A model generated the notes under the pieces. It saw only the letters and a program-made list of their open reading frames with translations, had not been told where the DNA came from and made no database searches. From Rahnella aceris (GTDB lineage Bacteria; Pseudomonadota; Gammaproteobacteria; Enterobacterales; Enterobacteriaceae), in assembly GCF_011684115.1 (NCBI RefSeq), contig NZ_JAADJV010000004.1:310001-374000 (forward strand): a DNA stretch of 64,000 nt, written 5' to 3'. The translations under genes and the position numbers were made by a program. Each line of letters opens with the position of its first letter. Position 1 is the first letter of the stretch. Positions 45,927-55,683 of this stretch are shown here, piece after piece.

Positions 45927-47873
45927 ATGAGTAACGGATCGGGTCTTTCGCAGTGGATGAACAATCTCAAGGTCGGCACCAAACTGGGTCTGGGTTTCGG
46001 GCTGGTGCTTTTGATCGCGGCCGTCATTACCACTGCGGGAATGATTAAATTTAACGACATCAGTCAGCGTGCGGAAAAAGTCGATTTCAGTAATCAGATG
46101 AACGCATTACTCAATGATGCCCGCCTCAGCCGTACGCTTTATCAGCTCAATTACAATCCGGCATATCTCAAACAAAATCAGGACAACATTGACGCGCTGT
46201 CGCAACTGATTGAGCAGTCGAAAGACAAGCTGAAATGGGATGCCGCTGGGCAGGCAGAACTGGAGCAGGTGCCGGTAAAAATTCATGAATATCAGCAGGC
46301 ACAAGCCGCATTTAAAGAAGCCGTCGACCGCAAAGATGCGGTACGCGCCAGCTGGAATCTTTCCGAAACCGAAGCCGTTGTGAAACGTTTACAAGATCAG
46401 CTGCGTGTGGAAGATGCCGATCCTTCCATTCGTCTTTCACTGGCCGAAGTCATTCAAAAACTGATCAACGTGCGTTATGACGTGCGCGGCCTGTTGCTCA
46501 ACATCAACAAGGAATCGGAAGCCAGGCTGTTAAAGTCAATTGATGATACGCAGGCCAATGCTAAAAAGCTGAACGCATTACTGTTGCCGGATCAGCAGGC
46601 CACACTCGCCCCGCTGATGAGTGCGCTGGCGACCTATAAAGATCACGTTATGGCCTACATGCCGGCTTACGAAGATGAACAAAAGAACTCGCAGCTGCTG
46701 ACAGTAAAAGCCGCTGAGATGAACACACTGGTCGCAAAAATATTCAAAAATGAACTGGATAACACGCATAAAGACATCAGTAATGCACAGATGATCATGA
46801 TGGTGATTACGCTGATCGTAATGCTGGTGGGGATTATCATTGCATGGCGAATCACCCGCCAGATTGCCCAGCCGCTGCGCGATACGCTGAAAACGGCGGA
46901 GGCGATTGCGCGGGGCGATCTGACTGTCGCGCATCCAACCACACGTCGCGATGAGCTGGGTATGCTGATGAACGCGGTGTCCGCGATGAGCCAGAATCTC
47001 AGTACGATGATTTATGAAATCCGCTCCGGCGTTTCACAGGTTTCTCACGCGGCGGCTGAAATCGCCGCCGGGAATACCGATCTTTCCTCACGCACCGAAC
47101 AGCAGGCCGCCGCGGTTGAAGAAACCGCCGCCAGCATGGAAGAACTGAGCGCGACGGTGAAACAGAACGCCGATAACGCCCATCACGCCAGCAAACTGGC
47201 CAGCGAGGCTTCAGGCACCGCAACGCTCGGCGGCAAACAAGTCGGCGAAGTGGTCGACACCATGCAGCAGATTTCCGGCAGCTCAAAACGTATCGCCGAA
47301 ATTACGTCCGTCATCAACAGCATCGCGTTCCAGACCAATATCCTGGCGCTGAACGCTGCGGTTGAAGCCGCGCGTGCCGGTGAACAGGGTCGCGGATTCT
47401 CAGTCGTCGCCTCGGAAGTCCGCATACTGGCACAGCGCAGTGCGCAGGCAGCGAAAGAGATCGAAGGGCTGATTGCCGAGTCGGTTGAACGTGTTAACAC
47501 CGGCGCGAAGCTGGTGGAAAATACCGGACGCACCATGCAGGATATCGTGAAATCCGTCTCGCATGTGCGCGATATCATGGGTGAAATCGCCTCTGCTTCT
47601 GACGAGCAAAGCCGTGGTATCAGCCAGATTTCGCAGGCGATTGTCGAAATGGACAGCACGACACAGCAGAACGCCGCGCTGGTTGAGCAGTCATCCGCTG
47701 CCGCCGATTCACTCGAAGATCAGGCCGCGACGCTGACGCAGGCAGTCTCGGTATTCCGCCTGGCCGATAACGGCGATATGCTGGCCGCACCGGCATCCGC
47801 CGCGCTGCGCCGTCCGGCCCTGCCGCTGCCAGTTCAAGGCAAAACCAGTCAGGATAACTGGGAAACGTTCTGA
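45927..47873 (+). CDS. Methyl-accepting chemotaxis protein (Tsr/Tar type)
   Basis: This 648-residue transmembrane receptor has membrane segment 1 at about 20-40, a four-helix-bundle periplasmic domain, segment 2 near 290-310 (MMVITLIVMLVGIIIAWRI) and HAMP. The methylation helices follow, then the signalling hairpin (AFQTNILALNAAVEAARAGEQGRGF). It ends in NWETF, the CheR/CheB-tethering pentapeptide of high-abundance receptors. The ligand is not predictable. ATG 45927 has GGAG at 7 bases; ATG 45921 is too close to that site. Confidence 0.93.
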   Translation: MSNGSGLSQWMNNLKVGTKLGLGFGLVLLIAAVITTAGMIKFNDISQRAEKVDFSNQMNALLNDARLSRTLYQLNYNPAYLKQNQDNIDALSQLIEQSKDKLKWDAAGQAELEQVPVKIHEYQQAQAAFKEAVDRKDAVRASWNLSETEAVVKRLQDQLRVEDADPSIRLSLAEVIQKLINVRYDVRGLLLNINKESEARLLKSIDDTQANAKKLNALLLPDQQATLAPLMSALATYKDHVMAYMPAYEDEQKNSQLLTVKAAEMNTLVAKIFKNELDNTHKDISNAQMIMMVITLIVMLVGIIIAWRITRQIAQPLRDTLKTAEAIARGDLTVAHPTTRRDELGMLMNAVSAMSQNLSTMIYEIRSGVSQVSHAAAEIAAGNTDLSSRTEQQAAAVEETAASMEELSATVKQNADNAHHASKLASEASGTATLGGKQVGEVVDTMQQISGSSKRIAEITSVINSIAFQTNILALNAAVEAARAGEQGRGFSVVASEVRILAQRSAQAAKEIEGLIAESVERVNTGAKLVENTGRTMQDIVKSVSHVRDIMGEIASASDEQSRGISQISQAIVEMDSTTQQNAALVEQSSAAADSLEDQAATLTQAVSVFRLADNGDMLAAPASAALRRPALPLPVQGKTSQDNWETF

Positions 47874-47976
47874 CTGATGAACCTGCGCACCCCGCATGTG
47901 CGCAGGTATTCCTTCTACTCCCGCTGCCGAATGCAGGTTATGCTTGAGCGAGTGACATTTCAGCAGCGGAGAGCTT

Positions 47977-48648
47977 ATGCATTATCCCGACGTGTACATC
48001 GGTACCATCGAGCATTATCCCGACTTTTCACCCAGTGCGATTGCCAAACGTCAGGTTGATGGCGCTGTCGCTCTGACGCCTCTCGGGCTGGAGAACGATC
48101 AGCAGGCCGAAAAGTCTTATCACGGTGGCGCTGACCGCGCGCTGTGTCATTTTCCCCGCGAGCATTACGCCTGGTTGCGCCAACAGTTTCCCGAAGAAGA
48201 GGACCGTTTTCATCCGCCTGCGTTTGGGGAAAACCTTTCGACACTCGGCATGACCGAAGATAACGTGTATATCGGCGATATTTTCCGCTGGGGCGACGCG
48301 CTGATTCAGGTCACGCAACCCCGTGCGCCCTGCTACAAACTGAACCATTTTCTCGACTGCAAAAACCTGTCGCCGCTGTTACAACAAAGCGGCCGCTGCG
48401 GCTGGTTATATCGGGTGGTCAGTACGGGGAATGTCAGTGGCGACCGGCCGCTGGAACTGCTGACGCGCAACAGTGAGGTGTCCGTCGCAGAAGCGATTTC
48501 TATCGCCTTCAACATGCCGTTTGATGAGGAACAGTATCGCCGTCTGATGTCTGCTGCAGGGATTTCAGCGAGCTGGAGTAAAACCATGCAGATGCGGCTG
48601 GTAAATCGCAAGATCGAGGATTTTGGGCGGAGATTGTTTGGGAAGTAA
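47977..48648 (+). CDS. yiiM: MOSC domain protein YiiM
   Basis: This 223-residue protein (E. coli YiiM 224) is linked to 6-hydroxylaminopurine resistance and molybdenum-cofactor-dependent detoxification. The MOSC core is present: YHGGADRALCHFPREHY, FGENLSTLGMTEDNVYIGD, and RAPCYKLN with the conserved Cys. It is near sodA in E. coli too, where kdgT separates them; here a chemoreceptor gene does. Confidence 0.92.
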   Translation: MHYPDVYIGTIEHYPDFSPSAIAKRQVDGAVALTPLGLENDQQAEKSYHGGADRALCHFPREHYAWLRQQFPEEEDRFHPPAFGENLSTLGMTEDNVYIGDIFRWGDALIQVTQPRAPCYKLNHFLDCKNLSPLLQQSGRCGWLYRVVSTGNVSGDRPLELLTRNSEVSVAEAISIAFNMPFDEEQYRRLMSAAGISASWSKTMQMRLVNRKIEDFGRRLFGK

Positions 48649-48683
48649 GAAACAGAACGGGTATGGCTGGAGGGGTTTTTCTT

Positions 48684-48811
48684 TGCTCCTCCCCCTGCGA
48701 AGGGGGAGGCTGGGAGGGGGTTATAAAGACAAAACCCGAGTCAAAGCACACTTCAACTCTTTGATTCTGCTTTAATACCCCACCCCAACCCTCCCCTTCG
48801 CAGGGGAGGGC
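48684..48811. repeat. REP/BIME-like paired hairpin element, copy C (yiiM-yibL)
   Basis: One unit CTCCTCCCCCTGCGAAGGGG with a GGAGGGGGTT tail lies at 48684-48722. The opposite unit (TAATACCCCACCCCAACCCT, then CCCCTTCGCAGGGGAGGG) lies at 48773-48811, separated by about 50 bases. It sits between two convergent 3' ends. Confidence 0.85.
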
Positions 48812-48819
48812 GTGTTAGT

Positions 48820-49179
48820 TCAGAATTCTTTCTTAGCGAAACCGGTCACCGCTTTCAGGCCCATTTCGCGGCCCAGCGCAGTCATCGGGTGAACCACCAC
48901 GATACCGCGAACGGTTTTCTTCAGCGTGCCCATATCAGCCTGTTCTTTCTTGGTGATTTCACGGCTGAACAGCTTTTCCAGCTTCTGCGCTTCGGTGCTG
49001 AGTTTTTTCTCACGCACTTCTTTTAAACGCGCGATCTCGGCAGCCAGTTTTTCTTTCTCTTCTTCGTGCTTAGCGATTAACTCAGCATTACCTGCCTGAA
49101 TCACGGTCGCATCTTTGTGATTAAGTGCATCCAGCATGTCGCTGAGGCGTTTAATCTCGGCTTTTTCGACTTCTTTCAT
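48820..49179 (-). CDS. yibL: YibL family ribosome-associated protein
   Basis: This 119-residue protein (E. coli YibL 120) has a long charged coiled-coil N-terminal part (about 1-75) and the conserved [17 protein letters not shown] plus [20 protein letters not shown] at the C-terminus. YibL associates with ribosomes; its role is unclear. The start at 49179 matches the E. coli start (MKEVEK). In E. coli it is next to the mtl operon, as it nearly is here. Confidence 0.92.
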   Translation of the reverse strand: MKEVEKAEIKRLSDMLDALNHKDATVIQAGNAELIAKHEEEKEKLAAEIARLKEVREKKLSTEAQKLEKLFSREITKKEQADMGTLKKTVRGIVVVHPMTALGREMGLKAVTGFAKKEF

Positions 49180-49244
49180 GGTTTCAGATCCGTTCATGCC
49201 GCAGCGGGCACGACTGTAAATTGGGAATAATAAACGTCAGTGTA

Positions 49245-50744
49245 TCAGGAAGTGTGCGATTCTTCAGCTTGCTCCTGCGTTTCTGCCAGCCCCGGCGGCA
49301 AACCACACATCTCACACGCCCGCTCGCCAATGCGGATCATCGCCGAAATATAGCGGGTATCGAAAACATAACAGCACGATAAACGCAGGCCATTGGCGTA
49401 GCGACCGCTCGGTGAATACAGTTGTCCCGGCGTCATGCAGATTTTATCTTTCAGTAACTGGCGGAACAGCGTGACGCAATCGACGCCCGGCGGGAAATCC
49501 ACCCAGATAACAAAGCCGCCTGCCGGTTGCGTGGCGCGGGTGCCCTGCGGGAAGTGACGGGCGATCAACGCGCGCGCCTGTTCCACCTGCGACGCGTAGC
49601 GTTTGCGTAAAACCCGCAGATGATGATCGTAACCGCCCGATTCCAGAAACAACGTCAGCGTTTGGGAAAGCAAGGCGGACTCTGCCATTGACGATACCGC
49701 TTTCAGTTTATGCAACTTATCGGCAAAGCGTCCGCCGTCCACCCAGCCGATGCGAAAATCAGGTGCCAGCGTTTTGGTAAAGCTGGTGCAAAACAGGATC
49801 CAGCCGTCCCGGTCAAAGGCTTTTACCGCTGGAGACAGCGTCGCGCCAAACTGAATTTCTGCGTAAAGCCCGTCTTCAATCAGGGGGACCTGGTGATCGT
49901 TCATCAGCCGCGCCAGCCGTTTTTTCGCCGCCAGCGGCATGGTAAAGCCCAGCGGATTTTGCGCCGTCGGCATGGCGATCACTGCATTCAGCCGTTTCTC
50001 GGTCAGCAGCATTTCCAGCACATCCAGCGACAGGCCGGTTTGCGGATCGGTGGGGATTTCCACTGCTTTCAGTCCGAGACTCGCCAGCATCGGCAGCAGA
50101 TAAAAATAGGTCGGCGTTTCCAGCCCGATACTGTCGCCGGGTTTGGTGGTAACGCGCAATGCCAGCTGTAACGCCTCCATACAACCGTGCGTAATCGTGA
50201 TATCCGCAGGCTCTAAAATCATGCCGAGCGTCAGTGCACGGCGCGCAATTTGCTGGCGTAACGCCGGGCTGCCCGGCGGCAGCGCGTATTGCCCGATCAG
50301 ATTGGGCTGACGACGCAGCAGTGACGACATAATCCGCCCCAGTTTTCCGGTCGGGTAAAAATCGTTCGACTGCGGACAGGCCAGCGATAAGTTGGTGTAG
50401 GTGGGGTCAATTTGCGAGGCGAACACTTTGTCGATCAGATCCAGCACTTCATCTGCCGGTTCTGCCGCTGGCGTCTGCGGCTGTTCCTGCGGCTGATGGT
50501 CCAGCGCGGGCAACGCGGCACGCACATAAAAACCGGACTGCGGACGTGCCTCGATAAAGCCGCGATCTTCCAGCCGCCGGTAAGCAGCTACCACGGTGTT
50601 GATACTGACTGACCAGGTTTGTGCGCTGCGTCGCACGGACGGCAAACGACTGCCCGGTGCGAGTGTGCCACGGCGGATAGCGTCCGCCAGTTGTTCCGCC
50701 AGTTGGTTATATCGCGTGTCGCTGAAATCCGCTGTATCAGTCAT
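49245..50744 (-). CDS. MocR-type regulator (GntR helix-turn-helix fused to aminotransferase fold)
   Basis: This 499-residue protein has an N-terminal GntR winged helix (about 10-75: NQLAEQLADAIRRGTLAPGSRLPSVRR, SVSINTVVAAYRRLEDRGF) and a fold-type I aminotransferase domain (about 120-480). A PLP-binding Lys lies in FCTSFTKTLAPDFRIGW. It is divergent from a LysE exporter gene 144 bases away, so it probably controls that gene. The start at 50744 is preferred; 50768 is an alternative and neither has a strong ribosome site. An inverted repeat GTTATG/CATAAC lies at 50783-50805. Confidence 0.87.
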   Translation of the reverse strand: MTDTADFSDTRYNQLAEQLADAIRRGTLAPGSRLPSVRRSAQTWSVSINTVVAAYRRLEDRGFIEARPQSGFYVRAALPALDHQPQEQPQTPAAEPADEVLDLIDKVFASQIDPTYTNLSLACPQSNDFYPTGKLGRIMSSLLRRQPNLIGQYALPPGSPALRQQIARRALTLGMILEPADITITHGCMEALQLALRVTTKPGDSIGLETPTYFYLLPMLASLGLKAVEIPTDPQTGLSLDVLEMLLTEKRLNAVIAMPTAQNPLGFTMPLAAKKRLARLMNDHQVPLIEDGLYAEIQFGATLSPAVKAFDRDGWILFCTSFTKTLAPDFRIGWVDGGRFADKLHKLKAVSSMAESALLSQTLTLFLESGGYDHHLRVLRKRYASQVEQARALIARHFPQGTRATQPAGGFVIWVDFPPGVDCVTLFRQLLKDKICMTPGQLYSPSGRYANGLRLSCCYVFDTRYISAMIRIGERACEMCGLPPGLAETQEQAEESHTS

Positions 50745-50888
50745 GGTGTCAGTTCCGTGAAAAGTCATGGGTACAGTTTTTAGTTATGCTATCTGTAACC
50801 ATAACAATAGCGTATTTCTGGTTCTGTTACCTTTCCTGTGCAGTGTTTACTCTGGTTATCTGGAAAACAGGGGATGCAGGAAAACAAA

Positions 50889-51497
50889 ATGATCGATACC
50901 GCTTTTGTCAGTTACGTCACCGTGATGTCAATTACACCCGGCCCGAACAATCTGTTGCTGGCGGCTTCCGGGGTGAATTTCGGGCTACGCCGCAGCGTGC
51001 CGATGATGCTGGGAATTACGCTGGGCTGCGTGGTGCAGTGTGCGCTGATGACCTCCATGCTGGCGATTCTGCTGAGCTGGATGACTGTTGTGCGTCTGCC
51101 AATGGCGGCAGTGGGCTGTGCGTATCTGTTCTGGCTGTCGTGGAAAATTTACCGTTCCGGCTCGCCGAAAGAAGGCGCAAAACAGCAACCGATGAACATG
51201 ATTAATGGCGCGTTATTTCAGGCAGTGAACCCGAAAGCGTGGCTGATGGCGACCAACGTGGCGATTCTGTTTACCCCGCCGGATGGCAACATGCTGCATC
51301 ACACGCTGCTGATTTGTGTCGGCTTCGCGCTGATCAATCTGCCCTGCATTCTGGTGTGGGTCGTGATGGGTGACAGATTACGTCAGGCGCTACGTGTGGA
51401 ATGGAAGCTGAAAATGTTTAACACAATCATGGGCGGCATGATGGCATTAACCGCGCTGTGGTTGCTGGTCGGCGAAGTGCGCCATGCGCTTAACTAA
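50889..51497 (+). CDS. LysE family transporter
   Basis: This 202-residue inner-membrane exporter starts FVSYVTVMSITPGPNNLLLAASGVNFGL, the LysE signature, with GALFQAVNPKAWLMATNVAI in the middle and about six hydrophobic segments. AGGAAA precedes ATG 50889. The divergent MocR regulator suggests induction by an amine or amino acid derived signal. Confidence 0.88.
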   Translation: MIDTAFVSYVTVMSITPGPNNLLLAASGVNFGLRRSVPMMLGITLGCVVQCALMTSMLAILLSWMTVVRLPMAAVGCAYLFWLSWKIYRSGSPKEGAKQQPMNMINGALFQAVNPKAWLMATNVAILFTPPDGNMLHHTLLICVGFALINLPCILVWVVMGDRLRQALRVEWKLKMFNTIMGGMMALTALWLLVGEVRHALN

Positions 51498-51500
51498 AAC

Positions 51501-51629
51501 AAATCCCCAAAATAGTTCGGGTTGCAGGAAGGCGGCAAGTGATGGAGTCCCGATGAGCTTACTCATGTAAGTGATTCGGGTGACTGAACGCAGCCAACGC
51601 ATCTGTGGCTCGAAGTATGACGGGGATTT
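51501..51629. mobile_element. MITE-like intergenic repeat, about 129 bp
   Basis: The ends AAATCCCC and GGGGATTT are perfect terminal inverted repeats, and similarity continues imperfectly for about 30 bases (ATAGTTCGGG against its reverse complement partner). An inner stem (AGTCCCGATGAGCTTAC against GTAAGTGATTCGGGTGACT) folds around TCAT. I recognise this sequence as a dispersed element in Yersinia/Serratia-type genomes but cannot give a firm name. It lies between convergent genes, and its right end touches the mtlR stop codon. Confidence 0.65.
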
Positions 51630-52230
51630 ATTTTTGCACCGGAGAAAGCCTGGAAGGCTGCTGATTACTGATGTGGGCGATCAGCCCTGTCACGGAAAGG
51701 ACCATGGTGGAGCGAACGATTTGTTGATAGCGCTGACGTTGCATGGCGATCAGCGACTCGTCGGCTTCGCCCGGTTTCAGGAAAGTGGGCGCTGGCGGCA
51801 GTTCTGTCACGCAATGCAATTCACCGAACGGGCCGAGAATTTCATCATCGGTAAAACGATACTCTTCGCCGTCGTAATTCAGCTCTTCACGCAGCGCCAT
51901 CAGTAATTCTGCATCTTCGTATTCATGACGGCTGATCACGCCCAGCGCATAAATCAGTTTGAGACGTACAGACAAATCACCGAGCGGTCCGGTGCCGGTC
52001 AGTAACGGTTCGACTGCATATTTCACCGCATAATCATCTTTACGGAAAACCTGCACCACCAGAATATCCAGCGCTTCGGCCAGTAACTCCACAGCGGTCA
52101 TTAAAAAGCTGCGCACGGTTTTACCCGCATTAAGCTTTTCAAGTACACGGTTTTCAAACGCCTGAGCTTTTTCCATAGGGCTTACTTGCATTAAAGAGCC
52201 GATGCTGACAGCGCCCCTGGCGTCATCCAT
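51628..52230 (-). CDS. mtlR: Mannitol operon repressor MtlR
   Basis: This 200-residue protein (E. coli 195) aligns closely from AQAFENRVLEKLNAGKTVRSFL through QVFRKDDYAVKYAVEPLL and DDEILGPFGELHCV. MtlR represses mtlADR. It lacks a classical DNA-binding motif. Start choice is uncertain: 52230 gives 200 residues, 52191 gives 187, and neither has a clear ribosome site. An inverted repeat lies just upstream (52241-52267). The last codons abut the MITE-like repeat. Confidence 0.88.
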   Translation of the reverse strand: MDDARGAVSIGSLMQVSPMEKAQAFENRVLEKLNAGKTVRSFLMTAVELLAEALDILVVQVFRKDDYAVKYAVEPLLTGTGPLGDLSVRLKLIYALGVISRHEYEDAELLMALREELNYDGEEYRFTDDEILGPFGELHCVTELPPAPTFLKPGEADESLIAMQRQRYQQIVRSTMVLSVTGLIAHISNQQPSRLSPVQK

Positions 52231-52240
52231 GATGCGCGCA

Positions 52241-52267
52241 TGTCGGGCAGAAACATCCCGCCCGACA
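52241..52267 (-). promoter_or_regulatory. Intercistronic hairpin between mtlD and mtlR
   Basis: TGTCGGGC (52241-52248) and GCCCGACA (52260-52267) form an 8-bp stem with an 11-base loop, ending 11 bases before the proposed mtlR start. No T-run is present. It could limit read-through or mtlR translation. Confidence 0.55.
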
Positions 52268-52312
52268 GGGCTTTCTTTGCCTGGTGTTGGCGAAATCAAA
52301 ATAAACGCAGTA

Positions 52313-53461
52313 TCAGTGCATCGATTCGTAGAGAGCGACGGCTTTCGCCACAACTTCGCCATCTTCTGGCAGACCTGAAATCTGGGCAAGGGCGGCTTTT
52401 GGCCCGACTTTCTCCAGCAATTCTACCAGTTCTTTAGCTTGCGGATCTTGCTCGCTGCGATAATGCATCGCGGCCGCAATCCCTCTCACCAGATTGTCGT
52501 TCGGCAAGCGATATTCCTGCGTGCCCAGCAAGGGTTTGATCAGACGATCACCCGCACTCAGTTTACGCAGTGGCTGACGGCCAACGCGCTCAACATCGTC
52601 ATGCAGGTACGGGTTTTCGAAACGGGTCAGGATTTTTTCGATGTAAGCGAAATGTTTTTCCGGGTCAAAACCGTAACGGCGGATCAGCACTTCCCCGCTT
52701 TCTTCCATGGCACCGCGAACCACCAGACGCACTTTCTCGTCGAGGATCGCATCACGAATTGTCGCGTGGCCTGCCTGCTGGCCGAGATAGGCGGTGATGG
52801 CATGACCGGTGTTGAGGGTGAACAGTTTACGTTCAACAAACGCCATCAGGTTATCCGTCAGTTCCATGCCTGCGATTTCCGGCAATTCTCCTTTGAACTG
52901 GGTTTTATCCACAATCCATTCGCTGAAGGTTTCAACGGTGACTTCCAGCGGATCGGTGGTGCCCGCTGCCGCAGGGGGAACGATGCGGTCTACGGCGGAA
53001 TCGACAAAACCGACGTGCGCTTCAACCCAGGCTTTTTCATCTTCCGGCAGGGCGTTGAATACGTGCTGTTTAAACTGGCTGGTACCGCGCACCATGTTTT
53101 CGCAGGCGATAATGTTCAGCGGCTTTTCGTTGCCTTGCTGATGACGCAGCACCAGACCTTTAGCGACGTTCGGCGCGATTTTTTCCAGCACGGTCGGACC
53201 GACGGCGGTGGTCACCAGATCGACTTCAGCGATCAGGTTGATTGCCTCCTGACCGGCGCTGTTCACGGCATTCACATTACTGACAGGCTCAACGGTGGCC
53301 TGTTCACCGACCACGTGCACGTCGTAACCTTTACGGCTGTTCAGCGCATCCAGTAAGGCAGGGCTGACATCCGCAAACGTCAGCTCAATCCCGGCATCAG
53401 CAAGTAATTTACCGATAAAACCGCGACCAATGTTACCTGCACCAAAATGTAATGCTTTCAT
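52313..53461 (-). CDS. mtlD: Mannitol-1-phosphate 5-dehydrogenase
   Basis: This 382-residue NAD-dependent enzyme (identical in length to E. coli MtlD) converts mannitol 1-phosphate to fructose 6-phosphate. It begins [20 protein letters not shown], the nucleotide-binding motif. [19 protein letters not shown] and [18 protein letters not shown] hold catalytic residues of the polyol-specific long-chain family. AAGGAAA precedes the ATG. It is the middle gene of mtlADR. Confidence 0.96.
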   Translation of the reverse strand: MKALHFGAGNIGRGFIGKLLADAGIELTFADVSPALLDALNSRKGYDVHVVGEQATVEPVSNVNAVNSAGQEAINLIAEVDLVTTAVGPTVLEKIAPNVAKGLVLRHQQGNEKPLNIIACENMVRGTSQFKQHVFNALPEDEKAWVEAHVGFVDSAVDRIVPPAAAGTTDPLEVTVETFSEWIVDKTQFKGELPEIAGMELTDNLMAFVERKLFTLNTGHAITAYLGQQAGHATIRDAILDEKVRLVVRGAMEESGEVLIRRYGFDPEKHFAYIEKILTRFENPYLHDDVERVGRQPLRKLSAGDRLIKPLLGTQEYRLPNDNLVRGIAAAMHYRSEQDPQAKELVELLEKVGPKAALAQISGLPEDGEVVAKAVALYESMH

Positions 53462-53518
53462 AATATTTCCTTCAAATCGGGGGCCATACTTTATGGTAAA
53501 AAGCTTTGGGTAAAGCTG

Positions 53519-53569
53519 GGAGCCGCCCGGCTCCGAATCAACAAGCGGGTCTTTTATCAAGACCCGCTT
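53519..53569 (-). promoter_or_regulatory. Two hairpins in the mtlA-mtlD intercistronic gap
   Basis: GGAGCC/GGCTCC (53519-53534) and the longer AAGCGGGTCTT/AAGACCCGCTT (53543-53569, 5-base loop) lie between mtlA and mtlD. Neither has a convincing - strand T-run. They probably stabilise the mtlA message end or set the mtlA:mtlD ratio. Confidence 0.6.
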
Positions 53570-53595
53570 AGTAACGCTCTACTGATTACTCAACC

Positions 53596-55509
53596 TTAGC
53601 CGCGAAGAATAGTCAGAACTTCTTCAACGCTGGTGGTGTTCGCCAGACGTTCGATAACACCTTCTTCGTCCAGCGCCGTGGTCAGTTTGGTGATCACGTT
53701 GATGTGCTCATTATTGCGCGCTGCGATACCGACGACCAGGCGTGCACGGTCATCTTCATCATCGCCCCAGCGGATACCCGCCGGATACTGGCAGAACACG
53801 ATACCGGTTTTCAGCACGCGATCTTTCGCTTCGATGGTACCGTGCGGCACAGCGATGGATTCGCCCAGATACGTCGAGGTCAGCTGCTCACGAGCCAGCA
53901 TCGCGTCGACATATTCTGCCTGAACATACCCGCCTTTCACCAGTTGTTCACCGGCAAAACGAATCGCGTCTTCTTTGGTCGCCGCGTTCAGGCCGAGGAA
54001 GATGTTGCTTTCGCTAATGCGGAACAGGTTTTCGTTTTCATTGTCAGTCACGATGCTGTCGCCCAGCGTGGTGGTCACTTTCTCTTTGTACTGGCTGGCT
54101 TTGTTCACTTCAACCAGACGTGAAGTCAGGTCCGTGTACAGGCCGCTGTCGAGGAAGTTGGTCAGCGAAATGTGCTGTGCGTGTGGCACCTGGCGCATGG
54201 CGCGTTCAGTCAGGTCACGGTGAGTAATCACCAGATCCACATCATCAGGCAGGTTGTTGATCGCGCTGTTGGTGACGCTGATGTTGGTCAGCCCGGCATC
54301 CTGCACTTTTTTGCGCAGCACACCGGCACCCATTGCGCTGGAACCCATACCGGCGTCACAGGCAACGATGATTTTACGTACGGTAGACAGGTCGCCCGCC
54401 ACGCCTGCAACAGCAGGTTTGCCGCCTTTAGACTGGGCTTTCATATCCTGCATACGGCGTGTTGCTTCGTCCAGATCGTCGCCGTCTTTCGCTTTGGTGG
54501 TTTTCAGCAGGAAAGAAGAGATAACGAAGGACACCGCAAAGGCTGCCACGATAGCCGCGATGTTAGCGAAGTACGCACCTTTTGGTGTCATCGCCAGAAC
54601 CGCCAGGATGGAACCCGGAGAAGCCGGAGACACCAGACCGCCGTTCAGCACAGTCAGGGTGAACACGCCAGTCATACCGCCCAGAATGACTGCCAGCAGC
54701 AGACGTGGGTTCATCAGAACATATGGGAAATAAATTTCGTGGATACCACCCAGGAAGTGGATGATTGCCGCACCGCCAGCTGATTGTTTAGCACTGCCAC
54801 GACCGAAGAACATGTACGCCATCAGGACGCCCATACCCGGACCCGGGTTCGCTTCGATCAGGAAGAAGATAGATTTACCGGTTTCAGTCGCCTGCTGGAT
54901 ACCCAGCGGAGAGAAGATACCGTGGTTGATAGCGTTGTTGAGGAACAGGATTTTCGCCGGTTCAACAAAGATAGACGCCAGCGGCAACAGGTTATGAATA
55001 ACCATGATGTGCACGCCTGCAGCCAGCACTTTAGACAGTGCTTCTACCAGCGGACCGATTGCCAGGAAGGCCAGAATGGCCAACAGCATACCGATAATAC
55101 CGGCCGAGAAGTTGTTGACCAGCATCTCGAAGCCACTTTTGATTTTACCGTCAACCCAGCGGTCGAAACGCTTGATGCACCAGCCGCCCAGCGGACCTAC
55201 AATCATTGCGCCGAGGAACATTGGCATATCCGCACCAACGATAACACCCATTACGGTGATTGCGCCGACCACACCACCGCGATCACCACCGACCAGACGA
55301 CCACCGGTATAACCGATGAGCAATGGCAGAAGATAAGTGATCATCGGGCCAACCAGTTTCGCTAATGTTTCATTAGGGATCCAGCCGGTAGGAATGAACA
55401 GAGCAGTAATGATACCCCAGGCGATAAACGCGCCGATGTTGGGCATTACCATGTTACTCAGGAAGCGACCAAAGTTTTGAACTTTGATCTTAACGTCTGG
55501 TGAAAACAT
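53596..55509 (-). CDS. mtlA: PTS mannitol transporter subunit IICBA
   Basis: This 637-residue protein (identical in length to E. coli MtlA) imports and phosphorylates mannitol. The order is: membrane IIC domain (1-340; GGIHEIYFPYVLMNP substrate motif), IIB with the phospho-Cys in IIVACDAGMGSSAMGAG (about 384), and IIA with the phospho-His in LGESIAVPHGT (about 554). ATG 55509 has AGGGG at 8 bases; a GTG nine bases earlier is less likely. Four CRP-type sites lie upstream. Confidence 0.96.
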   Translation of the reverse strand: MFSPDVKIKVQNFGRFLSNMVMPNIGAFIAWGIITALFIPTGWIPNETLAKLVGPMITYLLPLLIGYTGGRLVGGDRGGVVGAITVMGVIVGADMPMFLGAMIVGPLGGWCIKRFDRWVDGKIKSGFEMLVNNFSAGIIGMLLAILAFLAIGPLVEALSKVLAAGVHIMVIHNLLPLASIFVEPAKILFLNNAINHGIFSPLGIQQATETGKSIFFLIEANPGPGMGVLMAYMFFGRGSAKQSAGGAAIIHFLGGIHEIYFPYVLMNPRLLLAVILGGMTGVFTLTVLNGGLVSPASPGSILAVLAMTPKGAYFANIAAIVAAFAVSFVISSFLLKTTKAKDGDDLDEATRRMQDMKAQSKGGKPAVAGVAGDLSTVRKIIVACDAGMGSSAMGAGVLRKKVQDAGLTNISVTNSAINNLPDDVDLVITHRDLTERAMRQVPHAQHISLTNFLDSGLYTDLTSRLVEVNKASQYKEKVTTTLGDSIVTDNENENLFRISESNIFLGLNAATKEDAIRFAGEQLVKGGYVQAEYVDAMLAREQLTSTYLGESIAVPHGTIEAKDRVLKTGIVFCQYPAGIRWGDDEDDRARLVVGIAARNNEHINVITKLTTALDEEGVIERLANTTSVEEVLTILRG

Positions 55510-55683
55510 AAAACGCACCCCTATTGATACGCGCTGACAATAGAGCGCGTGATATCAGTTAATTATCGGTGACGGTTGTTTCGGTTTTTGTGCCACTGCT
55601 TTAAAAATCCGTCCGTCGAATTGCTGTCTGCGAGGCGGACTCTACCACGTGATTATAGGCCTCGCGTAGCCACCCGACAGCCC

